A DNA stretch of 64,000 bases from Hofstenia miamia (Eukaryota; Xenacoelomorpha; Acoela): contig SCFE01000085.1 in the NCBI GenBank assembly GCA_004352715.1, forward strand, positions 1-64,000, read 5' to 3'. The notes beneath the pieces were generated by a model, which did not search any database, was not told the DNA's origin, and saw only the letters and a list, made by a program, of their open reading frames with translations. The translations under genes were made by a program, and so were the position numbers. Below are positions 31,420 to 44,642 of the stretch, in pieces (within the stretch, counting starts at the first letter, position 1; each line of letters begins with the position of its first letter).

Positions 31420-31437
31420 ATCACATCAGGGTCACCA
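31420..31437 (-). other. Primer-binding site, tRNA-Trp type
   Basis: TGGTGACCCTGATGTGAT on the minus strand, directly after the LTR end. By my recollection it complements the 3' end of insect tRNA-Trp at 16 of 18 positions, and both mismatches are C-to-T at CpG. Confidence 0.7.
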
Positions 31438-32721
31438 TGTAGAATCACAGGGTGCTCTGACTACTCCAGAAGTACTGAGAAACTCAATTAACAGGTAGAA
31501 GGTTGCAAAGGCTACCATTGTAGAGAGTGACCCACATTTCAATAAAAAACACAACATTGGTAGTTCTCCAGTTCAAAAAAGATACATAAAAATAGTTCAC
31601 TAAGAATTATCCTCCAATAGTGACCAATTCACATGGCATCATGCCAAAGCAGCATCCTCAAATTGATCCCAGCTTGCCAAGGTGCTAATAGTGTGTCTCT
31701 AGTCTTTAATTTCTAGCTCAATTAAAACAAATCTCAATTGTTCTTATTTCCTCAGCCTGTGTAAATGAATAATAAATATCACATGTAATTACTATGCATT
31801 TGCATTCACCAGCAGTATGTTATCATCACAATGTAAATTATTAAGTGCAATGTACAAATAGAAACAATTGAATAAAGTTGTTATTTCCCTATACTTAATT
31901 GTAACTATAATCTAATGCAGTACAATGATTTTGGCTGCCAACTGTTAGAGAGCATGTTGTCGCCCTAGACACAGTGGAGTAACTCCCAAATTGTTGCTGG
32001 AACTCAAGCAATTATTATTTCACAACAATCCATAGATGAATCTAAAAGGGTTAGCTTAATAATAAAATCAAAAAAGATCAAACACAATTGAAGCTAGACA
32101 AATTATATTATGCCATTTGCTACAGGTCCCTCAAGTATTTTTAACAATCAAGTAATTATTACCTGTTCAGGCTTTACAAATTTTACATTCAAGTTCCCTT
32201 GCAAAATTAAAGAGCAGTAACACATTCAACTAAAATGAGGGGACAAATAATTCTAATTTCATATAACTGCACTAGAAAAACTTGATAGTGAAAATCANTA
32301 GACACAGTGGAGTAACTCCCAAATTGTTGCTGGAACTCAAGCAATTATTATTTCACAACAATCCATAGATGAATCTAAAAGGGTTAGCTTAATAATAAAA
32401 TCAAAAAAGATCAAACACAATTGAAGCTAGACAAATTATATTATGCCATTTGCTACAGGTCCCTCAAGTATTTTTAACAATCAAGTAATTATTACCTGTT
32501 CAGGCTTTACAAATTTTACATTCAAGTTCCCTTGCAAAATTAAAGAGCAGTAACACATTCAACTAAAATGAGGGGACAAATAATTCTAATTTCATATAAC
32601 TGCACTAGAAAAACTTGATAGTGAAAATCATAATGCCATGATGATGTAACTAATTATAAGGCAGCATTTAGCACTAGCAAAACAATATAATAAAATCAAA
32701 GGGGTCCTGAGTGACTCTATA
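31438..32721 (-). repeat. Element C 5' LTR, with exact internal duplication at an N
   Basis: On the minus strand the start reads TATAGAGTCACTCAGG (first G changed to A) and the end GTGATTCTACA. Length is 1,284 bp including a 332-bp exact repeat (31966-32297 and 32299-32630) split by one N at 32298; without it about 950 bp, close to the other LTRs. Contains the conserved GGAGTAACTCCCAAATTGTTG core. Confidence 0.85.
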
Positions 32722-34988
32722 GTATTTCTTCTGATGGTTAGAGCTCTATGAAGGTTAAATAATGGCAGTGTGTATCAAGGAAGACAGAATACAATAATTA
32801 TTTTCAGTAGCAACACAATCATTTAGTGACATGTGATTCATGGGTGTTATATCCAGCTACGTGATCCCTATGGTTACAAGATAGTTCACTTGTCCCCAAA
32901 CTATTTGCTCCCATAGGGAATTGGAAGGTAAGTGTTTGTGAAACCTTGATACATTTTCTTCTGAAATTCACATCTTTGAGAATGTACATTCCACATCAGG
33001 CATGCATTGAGAGTGAGGTTTCAGCAATGTAATGATTTGATTTTAGTCCAACTCTCTGTAAATAAAATTTTCATAAGAGCCAGGGAATCAGTTTCCTTAA
33101 TTGCAGGAAATTGACAAGGAACTATAGTTGCTTCTGTTGGTTCTGCAACAGTAAATCTTACAAGAAAATGTGTAATTTCAATTTTGACCCAACTGAGTTT
33201 CTTTGGACTAGTGTCTACTCCAAGTTTTTCAATGTTTCTGAAGTCAAATTGTTATTGATGACGTGGCATTAACTGTAATTGCACTGAGGTTAGAAATTAT
33301 TCCTGCATTTGCAACTCAAAGATGGATTGTTGTTCAAGTTCAGTTATTTCAATCACAATTATTTCTCTCCCATCTTTTTTTGTATTTGATGGATGATTGT
33401 ATCTTACTATAGGAGCACTCAAGGTAGTGTGCATAGTGGTAGTTGTGGAGCATTTTCTTTTTTAAAAATAATAGGCACATTGAGATTTTTCATAGTAAGT
33501 GTTGGTGGAATGTGGAATTTGTTGCTGTAGGTGATTGGTTGACAGAGAAGAAAATTCTTCTGTAAGCTTTGTGAATTTTGTCTCACTGGAAGTTCACCAC
33601 TTGTACTTTCATACATGGTCAGATACAATATGGGCATCTTCAGATAGAATGGCAAGTTTATTACTAATGAGCATAATTGGTAAAGTTCCCAATGGGTTCT
33701 CATAGTTAATGATATGACTATAATACTTCTTGAATGCTGTTGTTTTTGGCTGGTGGTGACATTAGCAGTGAGGTTCCATATAAAAGCCAATTTTTAAGTT
33801 TAGCAGGAATAGGAATGAGAGCTTTTTATTAAACTTGGTGTTTCTGAACTTTTCTCATTTCTGTTTAGAATGAGGTAAGATTAATATCACATCTTTTGCT
33901 AAATATACTGTTATCAACCAGAGAGTAGAGCAAGCATTGGCATTGGGAACTCAGGTTACTTCATAAAGTGTAGCATGGAAATCAGTGTGATCTGAAACTT
34001 TTAAGGAGTGTTGAATAGTAGTTAGCAATCTTTCTACAGTATATTGTTAAGACAAGAATCATTGGCAGGTCTATCTGCTTTAATTGTTTTCCAATTGTTG
34101 TTAACCTTGTTAACAGTTGATACAGATTATGAGTATGAAAATCACACATGAATATTTGTAATAGTGTTCAGAGCATGTTTTTCTGCTATGAGTTCCTGTT
34201 TGAGCTTGGAGCAATACATCTACAGCTATCTGTTTGTCCACCATTAAGCAATGAAATGGGCAGATTTTGTGTAAGAAAATATTAGTGTGTATCAGAGCTG
34301 CATTAAAAACATGAAAATCATGCAAACCAAGTATGCCAGAATTTTGCAGTTTTAGAATAAAGAAATTATCTAAACTAAGTTCTAATTCATATAATTCCAA
34401 ACCATAGAATTTGCTGTTTTCCAGATCATTTAGAACAACAGCAAGTCTAAATTTGTGGAATTTGGCTAGGCAGTAAGCTAATGAGAGTTTCTCCATAAGT
34501 TTAGTATCTGGAAGTTCTTCATGTTTGATAAAGTAAATAATCAAAATATTCTCCAAAGAAAGATTTATCTGATTTTGTAAAACTAAGTTATCCTTAAATG
34601 TAATAAGTTTATGTATGTTAGTTAATCTAAGCTTGTCATTGAAACATGTATGAACCATGCTATGAAAGTAATATTGACTAAGTTCCTCATTCGTACAATG
34701 AGGGTAGTAAATTAGAGTATTTACCATTGGGCATTTCTCTGCATCAATTAAGAACAGCATTCTAGAACAACTAATTGAATTGTGAGGTGTGTGCAGTTGT
34801 TTGTTAATTTCAGGCTTAGTTTCCAGTGAAATATTAGATTTGATAATGTAACAAGCTTTCTGAGTAGCAATAAAATATGGATGTAAAGTTCCTGTTCCAA
34901 CAACAGTAATCATAGATGGAAGTTGCTGCAAATTGAAAATTATTGGAGTACTCTGTTTTATTTCACAATGGCTCAGGCATGATTGCAA
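32722..34988 (-). pseudogene. ORF3 fragment, element-C type (broken)
   Basis: The best piece, 34110-34988, has GTLHPYFIATQKACYI, YFHSMVHTCFND and NILIIYFIKHEELPDTKLME, then LAYCLAKFHKFRLAVVL, aligning stretch by stretch with family-1 ORF3 (TLHPYF, RSTVHISFDEDF, NLLVIYFFR, IAYQIAKVEGI, LVMVL). A second piece (33419-33790, SLQKNFLLCQPITY) matches the later SLQKKSLFADLEHK region. The part between and after is too decayed to frame. It sits just upstream of LTR 31438-32721 without a clear polypurine tract. Confidence 0.65.
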
Positions 34989-35562
34989 TTAATGTTCAAG
35001 TGTTTTCATTTTGTGATATGATAACTCCACAGCAATGTTGAAAATCACATGCATAAAATTCATATATAAACTATTGCCTAAATTTTCTTCTTATATTATT
35101 TCTGGTGCAAAACACATCATTGATGAGTGCATAGTACTCTCAAAAAGGAGACTTCTGTTTCAACATTATCTTCCTGGCAAAACACAAATATATATACAGG
35201 ATGAAGATTTAAAAATTTGCTACTGTTGATTCTTATTCTATAAACTTAATGTACAGTAGTGATCAAAAGTTTTCAGACATCTAACTTACCAAATTCTTTT
35301 TACAGTGATGAACAGTATAACTTTGATTTTTTGCAATTAAGTTAATTTTTTTTAAATAAAAATGATTTATTTTATTTTTAAACCTTTGTATAATACAAAA
35401 ATATATAAAAATACTTATTTAAAGTAAATTGTTTTTCTTAATTCCATTTAGTTGAAAATTGATATTACTTAGTTACAGACTTGATTCTTTGAATATCCAA
35501 ATAAGTTCTTTTCTTTTGTGATAGTTCTAATTAAATTTTATTCTCAAATTATTTAAAATTAG
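34989..35562. other. AT-rich spacer with a Tc1-like terminal repeat remnant
   Basis: 35252-35289 (TACAGTAGTGATCAAAAGTT...) resembles Tc1/mariner inverted-repeat ends with a TA target. No matching partner or transposase was found, so it may be a fragment. No gene here. Confidence 0.35.
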
Positions 35563-36485
35563 TGTAGAATCGTGGGCTGTAATTGTAATTACACTATAAA
35601 ACTAATTGACTCTGCATAAGGTTTTACATAGAGATATGATGACAGCCCTGATTCTGGGGAAAAGGTTAAGAGAGAACTTATACAAATAACCATTGGTAAT
35701 TCATCCAAGTAATAAATACTTTTAGGTGACTTCAAGATGACCAACTTACATGGCTTCCAGCTGAAGCTAAGTCTTTAAGAAAATTGTAGTGCTCGACCTA
35801 GTGCATGGTGCTACCCTATTTGTCTCACTTATTAATTTCTATCTCATAGTAAAATAAACATCACATTTTCATTGTTATCTCTCAGCTCACTTAATAATAG
35901 TCTGTAATTGCCAGACATTCATGCTAGCCAACAGCATGGTATCATCACAGTGTCATATAGTATAGGTGCATGTATGTGTTGAACATTGAATGAAAGTTTT
36001 ATTATTGCCTTATGCGTAACCATATCCATAACCTAATAGGTCCACAATTTGGGCTGGTAAGATCTGTCAATCTCCAGGAGCTACGTGTCACCCTGTGCTT
36101 GAGAAAGCACTCTCAAATTGTTGCAACACTTAAGCAATTATTTTCATACTAAAAATCAGTAATCAAATAATGGAAGAAAAAGTAAACAGTAATTGAGGCT
36201 AGATAAAATCTATTAACCTTTCTTAACATTGTTTCTCAATTTATACAAGTTCAAATAATTACCTGTCTTTGTTTACAACTACAGTTAATCATTAGATAGT
36301 CATGTCATTGATTTTCCCTTGCAAATTAAATTTGAGCAACACATTTAGCACCATCAAGGGGACATAACATGATAACTAGCTTTCATAAACCCAAGCTCAA
36401 AATTAATCTTATGTCATGATGACGTTAATACAATAAAAAATAGAAATGAATAATAATCACGAAAATTTCCCCGAGTGACTCTACA
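35563..36485 (-). repeat. E2 3' LTR (family 1)
   Basis: 923 bp; minus-strand start TGTAGAGTCACTCGGGG, end AGCCCACGATTCTACA. Polypurine tract GCAAAGGGGGGCA at 36486-36498. No primer site on its lower flank, so it is the outer end of E2. Confidence 0.9.
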
Positions 36486-36503
36486 TGCCCCCCTTTGCTC
36501 AAA

Positions 36504-39500
36504 TTAATTCTGTGGCAGTAGGTGGAGAGTAGGACCCAAGACTAGTTGTTGAGCAGCTCTGACCATTTCCATAGCTAATTCTCCTTCCCATTCTTTTAAT
36601 TCAGCATACTGAGGCTCATGTGAAAGTTAAATTAATGCCTCTCTCTGGGTAACAACTTTATCTCTTAACTTGAAGTAGCGTAGTGTAGGCAATGTATCAC
36701 TGATGGGACAATTCTTTCATAAATTGTTTAAATGGTGAGTGAATGTATCATGAAATCTTTCATAGAGGCGAAATCCTTTCAATGCAATCATTAAGGTCAT
36801 CAATGCATCTGTGTCAGATGTATGAGCATCCTTGGCTCAAATAGTGGTGGCTGGGTAAAAGTGTTCAAACACATCTCTTAGTGACCCCATGCAGGTTGCA
36901 TGATCCATAAATAAGGAACAGAACTCTTGTACCTGATTCAATGTCATATCATCTGGATTGGAAACGTCAGCTCAAAGCATGGTGATTATTTCTATCCTTT
37001 TTGTTACATCATAGTATCTTGTGGTAGTTTCTACTTTGTTGATCCACATAAGATCTCCAGCAGCTTGAAAGAGAATTAACACCCGAGGATCAGTATTTAG
37101 TAAGGTTTCATGTATCTTCCTTAATTGCTCATTTATTGCAGTTCCTTTATTAAAAATGTCACGAATAGTCAACTTTCCATCAATAAAGATTCTTTCCTTG
37201 TTATCACTTGCCAGTAACTTTTCACGCACTAACCTGTATTCATCAGTTTTAATCAGTTTATTTGCCTCAGCGCTAGTGCTCACAAAATTTAATTTATCGG
37301 GTAGATGGGCTGCAACTTTCTTCTTGTTTTTCTTTACTCACCATTTAGGTTGAATTAGTGGAGTTTCAACACAAGGAGGGGGAATGCATAATAAATTTTC
37401 CTTCCAAATATTGTGTTCCAAATCTGCAAACAGAGATTTCGTTTGTAAACTAGCAGTCCCAATTGTAATGGGATAGTTGATCTGAGCATTCTTGATGGTA
37501 TCCCAAAATTGGTTTCTTAATCCATGTTTTCATAACTCCTCAATCTGTTTGCTAGATATCTTAATTCAGGCAGTAGTACATTCTATGTCCAGAGCTACTT
37601 GTCACCCTGGGGATTGTAGAATGACCAATTCCTCTTTAGTAAACATCTTGGTTAAACACTACTTCATCATTCCAAGAACATCCTTTTCACTATTTTCCAC
37701 TAATACTCTATTTTGAATTAGTAAATCTTTATCAAAGTCAGAAGAGTCATGTTCGAGCATGAGAATCCTCTCATTTTCAGTGATTGACCATTGAGGAGTA
37801 GGATGAGGTGATCTGCCAAATTTCTCTAAATTAACTTTCTCAATAAGTTCACGGATCTGAGGGGTAATTGCACTGAGGATGTAGCCAATAATTCTTCTTC
37901 TCTAAAAAACTGTTTAGGGTCTTCATAATCTGTTTGAATATAGTGATAGGAATTATTTTTCCTTCCTTTTCCACATGTCTGGCTGATTCCGCAAACTTTC
38001 CGTAGCTGCACTCTGGATAGGATATTCTGTGTGCATCAAAAAAATTTTCATTCTGCTCTATCACTCCACTTGTTCTTATTAACTCCAAAAATGTTTGCGT
38101 AGAACCAGGTTGTCATTCAATTAATCTTTTAGTGCTTAGTGGGGCATTATCCGAAGAAAATATTGTGAACTTGGTTTCAGCAGTTGCACCCCACATATAC
38201 TTTTTCATCATTTCAGAAAAAATATTGATGTCTGACGGACAAATTCCCAAATGGTTGCTAATCAAGATAATTGACATTTTTCCTGTTATACTACTCACCC
38301 CCACCAGTCAGGCATAATATTTTTTGTAATGGTCCATAGCTCTCTTTTTTTTGCAGGGTGAAGATGGCGGTGTACATTTGTGTAATAACCAGTTCTTCAC
38401 TTTCCATGTAAGTGGACAGACAGCTATCTCGTGATCCGCCATTTTGGACATTGTCTTCCATCTTGACTGATTGATCGGTAAAATTATATGAGGGTCTCTA
38501 GTTAAATAGATAGCCATGATCCATATTGCACCTCTTGCATAAATGTCAGGCACTTTTTCTTCTGAAAACAACTGCGACTTAAAGTTTTTCCGATCTTGCA
38601 TGTCATGGGAAAACTTGATTTCTCGTAATAATCGTTCAATGGATTGATGATATTGAGAACTGGGACTTTTTATTTGTAAATTGGGCCAATTAGACTCGGG
38701 GTTTTTAGTAGCTTTGATTTCTGACCATATAGCCTGGATTCCTTGTAAGGTTTCAACACTTTGAGCAAAGGCGAAACTGACTCTCATATCTGTTACTGTG
38801 TGTAGAGAGTTTACATTTAATACTTCCAATGTTTGTGCTTGAAGTATGGTATCAATTAGTAGCTTTTTATCCACCGCTAACCTATGTGATGGAATTTTTT
38901 CACATAACATAAGGTCTGTAAATAATAGTTTAGTAACTGATAGCATATTAGTGTGTTGCATGGATATTTGACTATAGGTAGATTGATAAAGAATAATAAA
39001 ATTCTCCATTCTGTAGTGAAGGTTTTCTATTGCTTTGGGGATGCTGTCCTCGTATTCTTCCCTGAGCACCATTACAAGTCATATTCCTTCAACTTTTGCT
39101 ATCCGGTATGCAATTTCTATCTGCTCCATTATCTGTTCATCTTGTATTTCATGAATTCTCAAGAAATATATTACTAAAAGGTTGGGGAAGTCAATATTAA
39201 CGCATTTGAAACTTTGAATTGTGCTCCCATTATTTAGAAATTTGCAAAGATTGTAAATTGAAAAGTCTTCATCAAAAGAAATATGCACTGTACTTCTCCA
39301 ATATGAACGACTAATTCCTTCAAGCATGCTTGAATCATAACATATTATGGAATTTATTTTTGGACATCTCTCTGCATCAATTATAAAAGGTATTATATCA
39401 ATAGAACAACTTAACTGTCTAGTATTGTAAGTCCATCATAATTGGTTCTGTGTCTCTTCCAAAATGTTATCATGAATGTAATGTACTGCTCTACACGTAG

Positions 39501-39570
39501 CTATGAAATAGGGGTGCAGTGTTTCTTCACCAACTTTTGACATCTTTTTCTTTCATTCTTCTGTCTTCCT
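36504..39570 (-). pseudogene. ORF3 of E2 (broken)
   Basis: About 1,020 codons in long pieces: TLHPYFIAT (about 39,515), MLEGISRSYWRSTVHISFDE (about 39,300), LVIYFLRIHEIQDEQIMEQI, SFAFAQSVETLQGIQAIW, EIKFSHDMQDRKNFKSQLF (about 38,600), ARGAIWIMAIYLTRDPHI, MKKYMWGATAE (about 38,200), the YRLVREKLLASDNKERIF start of the last domain (about 37,220), and LILFQAAGDLMWINK. TGA at 36837-36839 splits the end as in all family-1 copies; stop TAA at 36504-36506. No membrane segment. Unknown function. Confidence 0.75.
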
Positions 39571-41700
39571 AGATCTGACTGTGGAAGTAATGGTAGAGGA
39601 ACTATCAGATGTCGAGGGGGCTATTGAATCACTCTTTGGGGAGGTATTTACATTCTGTAATGCACTAAATGGGTTACGTAATTTTGTGTTTTTAAAGTTT
39701 GTGAGTTTATTGCCAGCTCTGCTCGCTCACGTGGAAGTAAGTGTCCCTCCACCCAGTAGGTAGATAAGGAAGGTGTCAATGCTGTCTGCTCTCCTAATTA
39801 ATGAGCTAGCTATAGCCCACCTAGGATAGGAATCAGCTCAGCAAGCACATGTATTCCTTCCTTGTTTGTTTGTGCCTCATCAATCAAAGATACATGTCTC
39901 CCACCCCTAGATGAGGATGGACCATCATGTCTGCTAACCTCCATTTTCCTTCTCACTCATTAATAGGGCGGAGGAGCTGGCTACTCACTTTTTTTCTTCC
40001 CTATTGGTATCATTCCTAAACATATCTATAAGGAAAAGGTCCGAACTATTGGGATCATAAGTTTGATTGTTTCTCTCTCGCCTTGAAGGCAACACTCATG
40101 AGCCACAATTATCTATCAAATCAGGTTGGTTATCAGTATGTAAAAAATCTTCCTCACCAAATTAAGTTAAATTATCATAAGTTGCAAATTCATTCATACA
40201 TTTATCAATTAATGTATGTACATTATTGTCATCAATGATGGAATTCTCAATGTCTTTAATTGCTCATTTCAGTCTCTGAAAATGTATGGTTTTACCTTTA
40301 TTAAGTGTATATGTGTTGTGGTCAAGCACTTTCTCCACAGTAAATGGTCCTTGCTAGCTATTGGCTAGCTACCTTACTTGATTGTGATTGGTTGTTACAT
40401 AAGGTAGATACGTAAATACTTTATCTCCTTGCTGATGTGATTCACCATACAATTTTTTATTAAATATTCTCTTTTGTCTAATACAAGATTGACTAGTGTT
40501 TTGACAGATGGTTAAGTGAATCTGCTGCATGCAACATAACAACTGATTTACATATTTATCTAAGGTAATTTATTTGTAGTTAGGATACATCATTGATTGA
40601 GAGGTTAAGGCTTCACTACCAAACATAGCTTTAAATAGCTGACCCCAGTTGTAGAATGAACTGAGGTATTATATAAAAATTAAATACATTCTATTACTTA
40701 CCGCCAATCTTTCCCTGCTGCTCGTTATAAAGCCACCCTGATTAATTTTTTTTGAGTTCTGTTTAGCTATTCCACTAAACCATTGGCTTGAGGGTGGTAG
40801 GTAGTAGTAAAATCATGTATTTATTCTATCTAAGACAGACGGGTTTTCATCAAATTACTTTCGTTCTGTGGACCATGATCCGAGATAAGCCGAGACATAG
40901 GGCCATATTTTAAAATCCATTCCTTCACTATCTTATCAGCTACCTTTTCAGTCTGTGTGCTATCCATTGGAATTATTCTAGCTTATTTAGTAAAATGATC
41001 TACTATCACTAAAAGATAGTGAAATCCATCCCTGTCAGGAGAGAATTGCTCTAGGTCCATATGCACAATTTCATTGAGAGTGATGGCTGCACGACATTCT
41101 AATTCAGCCCGTTGTTCTGGGAAATGAGAGGAGTTATTCAACAGACACTTCCCGCATTTATCTATTACATCCTGAACTGTAGATCTAATCCCGATGGTAA
41201 CATACCAAGAGTTAAATGTCTTTTCGGTTTGTATAATTCCTAAGTGTCCCCTTTCATGAACCCTTCTCATGAGATCCCTTTTAAAATATTCATTAATAGC
41301 AATGCGATTATTCCAACTTTTCGTGTATAGTAGTCCTTTCTCTGTCATTGTCCAGTTATTTATATTGTAATACCTAATTGCAGTTGGTGAAAGGGGAAAG
41401 AAAGAGTCCTTCATCCTTTTCATAATATTTGAGAGTATCAGATCATTTTGTTGATGTTTAATGATTTCTTCTTCAGATATCTCTTCTTTCTTTAAGATTG
41501 GCAAAATTTCTTTACCATTTTGGTCAGCATTTATTTTGGGAATTAACTCATATTCAGTGTGTGGTATAAATCAGAATGGGATCTTCTCTCCAGCTGGCTT
41601 GTTTAGATCCCTTTCATAGCTTGGCAAGGCTGTCCAATAATCAGTCTTCAGATGTAAATAAACAGGGCAATGTTTTATTTAAAAAAAAAAATCAATCAGA
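39571..41700 (-). pseudogene. Integrase and ORF3 linker of E2 (broken)
   Basis: The linker (39,571-40,270) holds Arg/Ser-rich remnants. Integrase: GPF-region remnant with stops (40,330), DDE core damaged near 40,800-41,000, HMDLEQFSPDRDGFHYLLVI (about 41,050), zinc domain VHERGHLGIIQTEKTFN...CGKC (41,130-41,270). Good open piece 40983-41504. Confidence 0.75.
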
Positions 41701-42826
41701 TATTCTATCCATCTGGCTACTATATTGGACTTATCTCCTGAGAATTTTTTAAGCCAAGCTAGTGCGCTGTTGTCAGTATGCACAATGAACTTACAACCTA
41801 ATATAAAATATCAATCATTCTTGAGCGACTCCACTAATGCTAACATCCCATTTGTTTGCTCCATAATTTTTCTCAGCAGCTAGTAATTTTCTACTAAAAT
41901 ATTGAACGGGGCTTTCAACTCCATCTATCTCTTGCTTGAACATGCCACTAATGGCGACAGCATTTGCATCACAGTCTATGATGAAATCCTTTGTATAATC
42001 CGGGGTATTTAATGACGGTATCTTTTTAAGCTTGGTTTTGATTCCTTCTAATGCTTCCTGCTCAGTCCATGTCCATTTGAATTCGTGAGATTTTTTAAGT
42101 AATTGAGAGATGGATTTTGTTTTCTTGGCCAAATCTGGGACAATCATTCCGTAGTAATTTAAGAATCCCATTAGTCTCTGCACAACTTTTCTGATTCTGG
42201 GTGTCTCAATTTTTTCTAAAAACTGCTTCATGTTGGTTTTTATTGAGATCTTTCCGTGTTCTATTACTTACCCCAAGAACGTGACTTTAATCTGTCCCAA
42301 AGAACATTTATTACTTACCACTTTAAGTCCAGCTTTCTGCAACAATTCCAAGGTCCGATTTAGTTTCTCAAGATGTTCATCAAAAGTATTGCTTGCTACA
42401 AGAATATCGTCAATATATACTGAAATCCCAGGTTCGATAATGTTGGACTTGTTTGTTAATATTTAGGTGACATAGAGCTGAAAAAAAACTGGGGCATTGC
42501 ACAACCCAAAGGCCATATATTTCCATTCATTCAGGCCGGCCGGTGTATGTAATGCAGTTTTTGGAATGTAGGACGGACGCATTCGTACTTGCCAACCAAC
42601 TTTACATAAATCGAGGCAGGAAAAAAATTTATATCTACAGGCATTGTATAAAAGATCCTTGATTCAAGGCAATGGATAAGCATGTTTGATTGAGACATAG
42701 TTCAATTTTCTAAAGTAAATACATAGTCTATACTTACTTCCTTGCTTGATAAACAAGGTTGGGGCAGTGTAGGGACTATTGCTTCCCTGAATTATTCCAC
42801 TCTCGATTAGATCGATCAGAATGAAT
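41701..42826 (-). pseudogene. pol: RNase H and RT of E2 (partial, runs into gap)
   Basis: RNase H: IIDCDANAVAISGM (about 41,960). RT: LMGFLNYYGM (about 42,150), VYIDDILVASNTFDEHLEKL in minus-strand reading near 42,400, KAxWQV near 42,590 with a changed context. Frameshifts. N-terminal RT is lost in the gap. Confidence 0.75.
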
Positions 42827-43826
42827 NNNNNNNNNNNNNNNNNNNNNNNNNNNNNNNNNNNNNNNNNNNNNNNNNNNNNNNNNNNNNNNNNNNNNNNNNN
42901 NNNNNNNNNNNNNNNNNNNNNNNNNNNNNNNNNNNNNNNNNNNNNNNNNNNNNNNNNNNNNNNNNNNNNNNNNNNNNNNNNNNNNNNNNNNNNNNNNNNN
43001 NNNNNNNNNNNNNNNNNNNNNNNNNNNNNNNNNNNNNNNNNNNNNNNNNNNNNNNNNNNNNNNNNNNNNNNNNNNNNNNNNNNNNNNNNNNNNNNNNNNN
43101 NNNNNNNNNNNNNNNNNNNNNNNNNNNNNNNNNNNNNNNNNNNNNNNNNNNNNNNNNNNNNNNNNNNNNNNNNNNNNNNNNNNNNNNNNNNNNNNNNNNN
43201 NNNNNNNNNNNNNNNNNNNNNNNNNNNNNNNNNNNNNNNNNNNNNNNNNNNNNNNNNNNNNNNNNNNNNNNNNNNNNNNNNNNNNNNNNNNNNNNNNNNN
43301 NNNNNNNNNNNNNNNNNNNNNNNNNNNNNNNNNNNNNNNNNNNNNNNNNNNNNNNNNNNNNNNNNNNNNNNNNNNNNNNNNNNNNNNNNNNNNNNNNNNN
43401 NNNNNNNNNNNNNNNNNNNNNNNNNNNNNNNNNNNNNNNNNNNNNNNNNNNNNNNNNNNNNNNNNNNNNNNNNNNNNNNNNNNNNNNNNNNNNNNNNNNN
43501 NNNNNNNNNNNNNNNNNNNNNNNNNNNNNNNNNNNNNNNNNNNNNNNNNNNNNNNNNNNNNNNNNNNNNNNNNNNNNNNNNNNNNNNNNNNNNNNNNNNN
43601 NNNNNNNNNNNNNNNNNNNNNNNNNNNNNNNNNNNNNNNNNNNNNNNNNNNNNNNNNNNNNNNNNNNNNNNNNNNNNNNNNNNNNNNNNNNNNNNNNNNN
43701 NNNNNNNNNNNNNNNNNNNNNNNNNNNNNNNNNNNNNNNNNNNNNNNNNNNNNNNNNNNNNNNNNNNNNNNNNNNNNNNNNNNNNNNNNNNNNNNNNNNN
43801 NNNNNNNNNNNNNNNNNNNNNNNNNN
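42827..43826. other. Assembly gap (1,000 N)
   Basis: Placeholder of exactly 1,000 Ns; followed by sequence that recurs after the gap at 56632-57631. Confidence 0.99.
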
Positions 43827-44642
43827 CTTATTTACAAGATTTCTTCCTCTCTGAGATTGAGATTTCCCAAAAATTGAGCTCCAAGCAAGGCCCAACCCAC
43901 ATAAATTAATGACAATTTGCCCTCTTTAGGCCTATATCTATGCTTATAAAAAACAACAAAATTCTGCAAAATTTTGGGTTTGCTGCACTAAAATTGAAGT
44001 TCACAAGTTTGCATTTTGAAGAATTTATGATACTAATGTAAAACTTTAAAGAGTATTTTATTTTTTTCAACACTGCATTTATGTTTTAGTTAAGAATTTG
44101 GCATCCACAACTGAATATTTCAATTCTGCAAAAAAACTGTTATATCAATCACCCAAATATGGTGTCCAAACCGAAGTTATCTTTGAGTATTGTTGTAGTT
44201 ATTGCAAAAGCTGCAGTGATACTATTCATTACCAAAGACATTAAATTGATTACTAAAACTTGAAATTAATTTAGTTACCAATTGAACGTGATTTATGTGA
44301 AAAGTCCCCACGGATTTAAAGGTAATGATCTAGCTAAGAAATGTGGCATCCACAACTGAATTTTTATTCTGCAAAGCAAACTGTTGGCATTGATCACCCA
44401 AACTTTGAAGAGGAATCTCAAGGAAACTTTGACTAAAGCTACTAATATCTAGAACTTCACTTACTTGAAATGAGCTAATGCAACCAAGGAATATGACTGA
44501 AGCTGTTGAAATATACAAAAAGAGTAGAGCCAATACATTTAGTGAATGACATAAGGGGTAATGAAGATGTTCTATTCCTAGATTGCATTCCATTTAGTAA
44601 ATTCACATTGTTGTAAGATGTGATGCACTAGTTAATGGATAT
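43827..44642 (-). other. Flank of E1 with a duplicated exon-like unit
   Basis: A minus-strand 87-codon frame (44330-44593) has a hydrophobic segment (NVLALLFLYISTASVIFLGC) and ends SVVDATFLS. A diverged copy of its last part (LGD...KYSVVDAKFL) lies at about 44,098-44,165. Two related units in the same direction suggest tandem exons of a membrane protein gene, perhaps of chemoreceptor type, but I cannot name it. The whole block recurs at 57632-58447. Confidence 0.35.

Larger units (their letters stand above)
25467..32721 (-). mobile_element. Element C: Ty3/Gypsy with tRNA-Trp primer site, 3' end lost
   Basis: Order on the minus strand: LTR 31438-32721, primer site, leader, gag, protease, RT, RNase H, integrase, start of the ORF3 linker. 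At about 25,470-25,560 it runs into element B. A separate ORF3 fragment precedes its LTR (32722-34988), repeating the tandem pattern seen in family 1. Gag and pol are collinear with family 1 at moderate similarity. Confidence 0.8.
35563..42826 (-). mobile_element. E2: family-1 Gypsy element, 5' part in gap
   Basis: Minus strand: RT (entering from the gap), RNase H, integrase, ORF3, polypurine tract, 3' LTR 35563-36485. Gag and 5' LTR would lie in or beyond the 42827-43826 gap. Confidence 0.85.
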
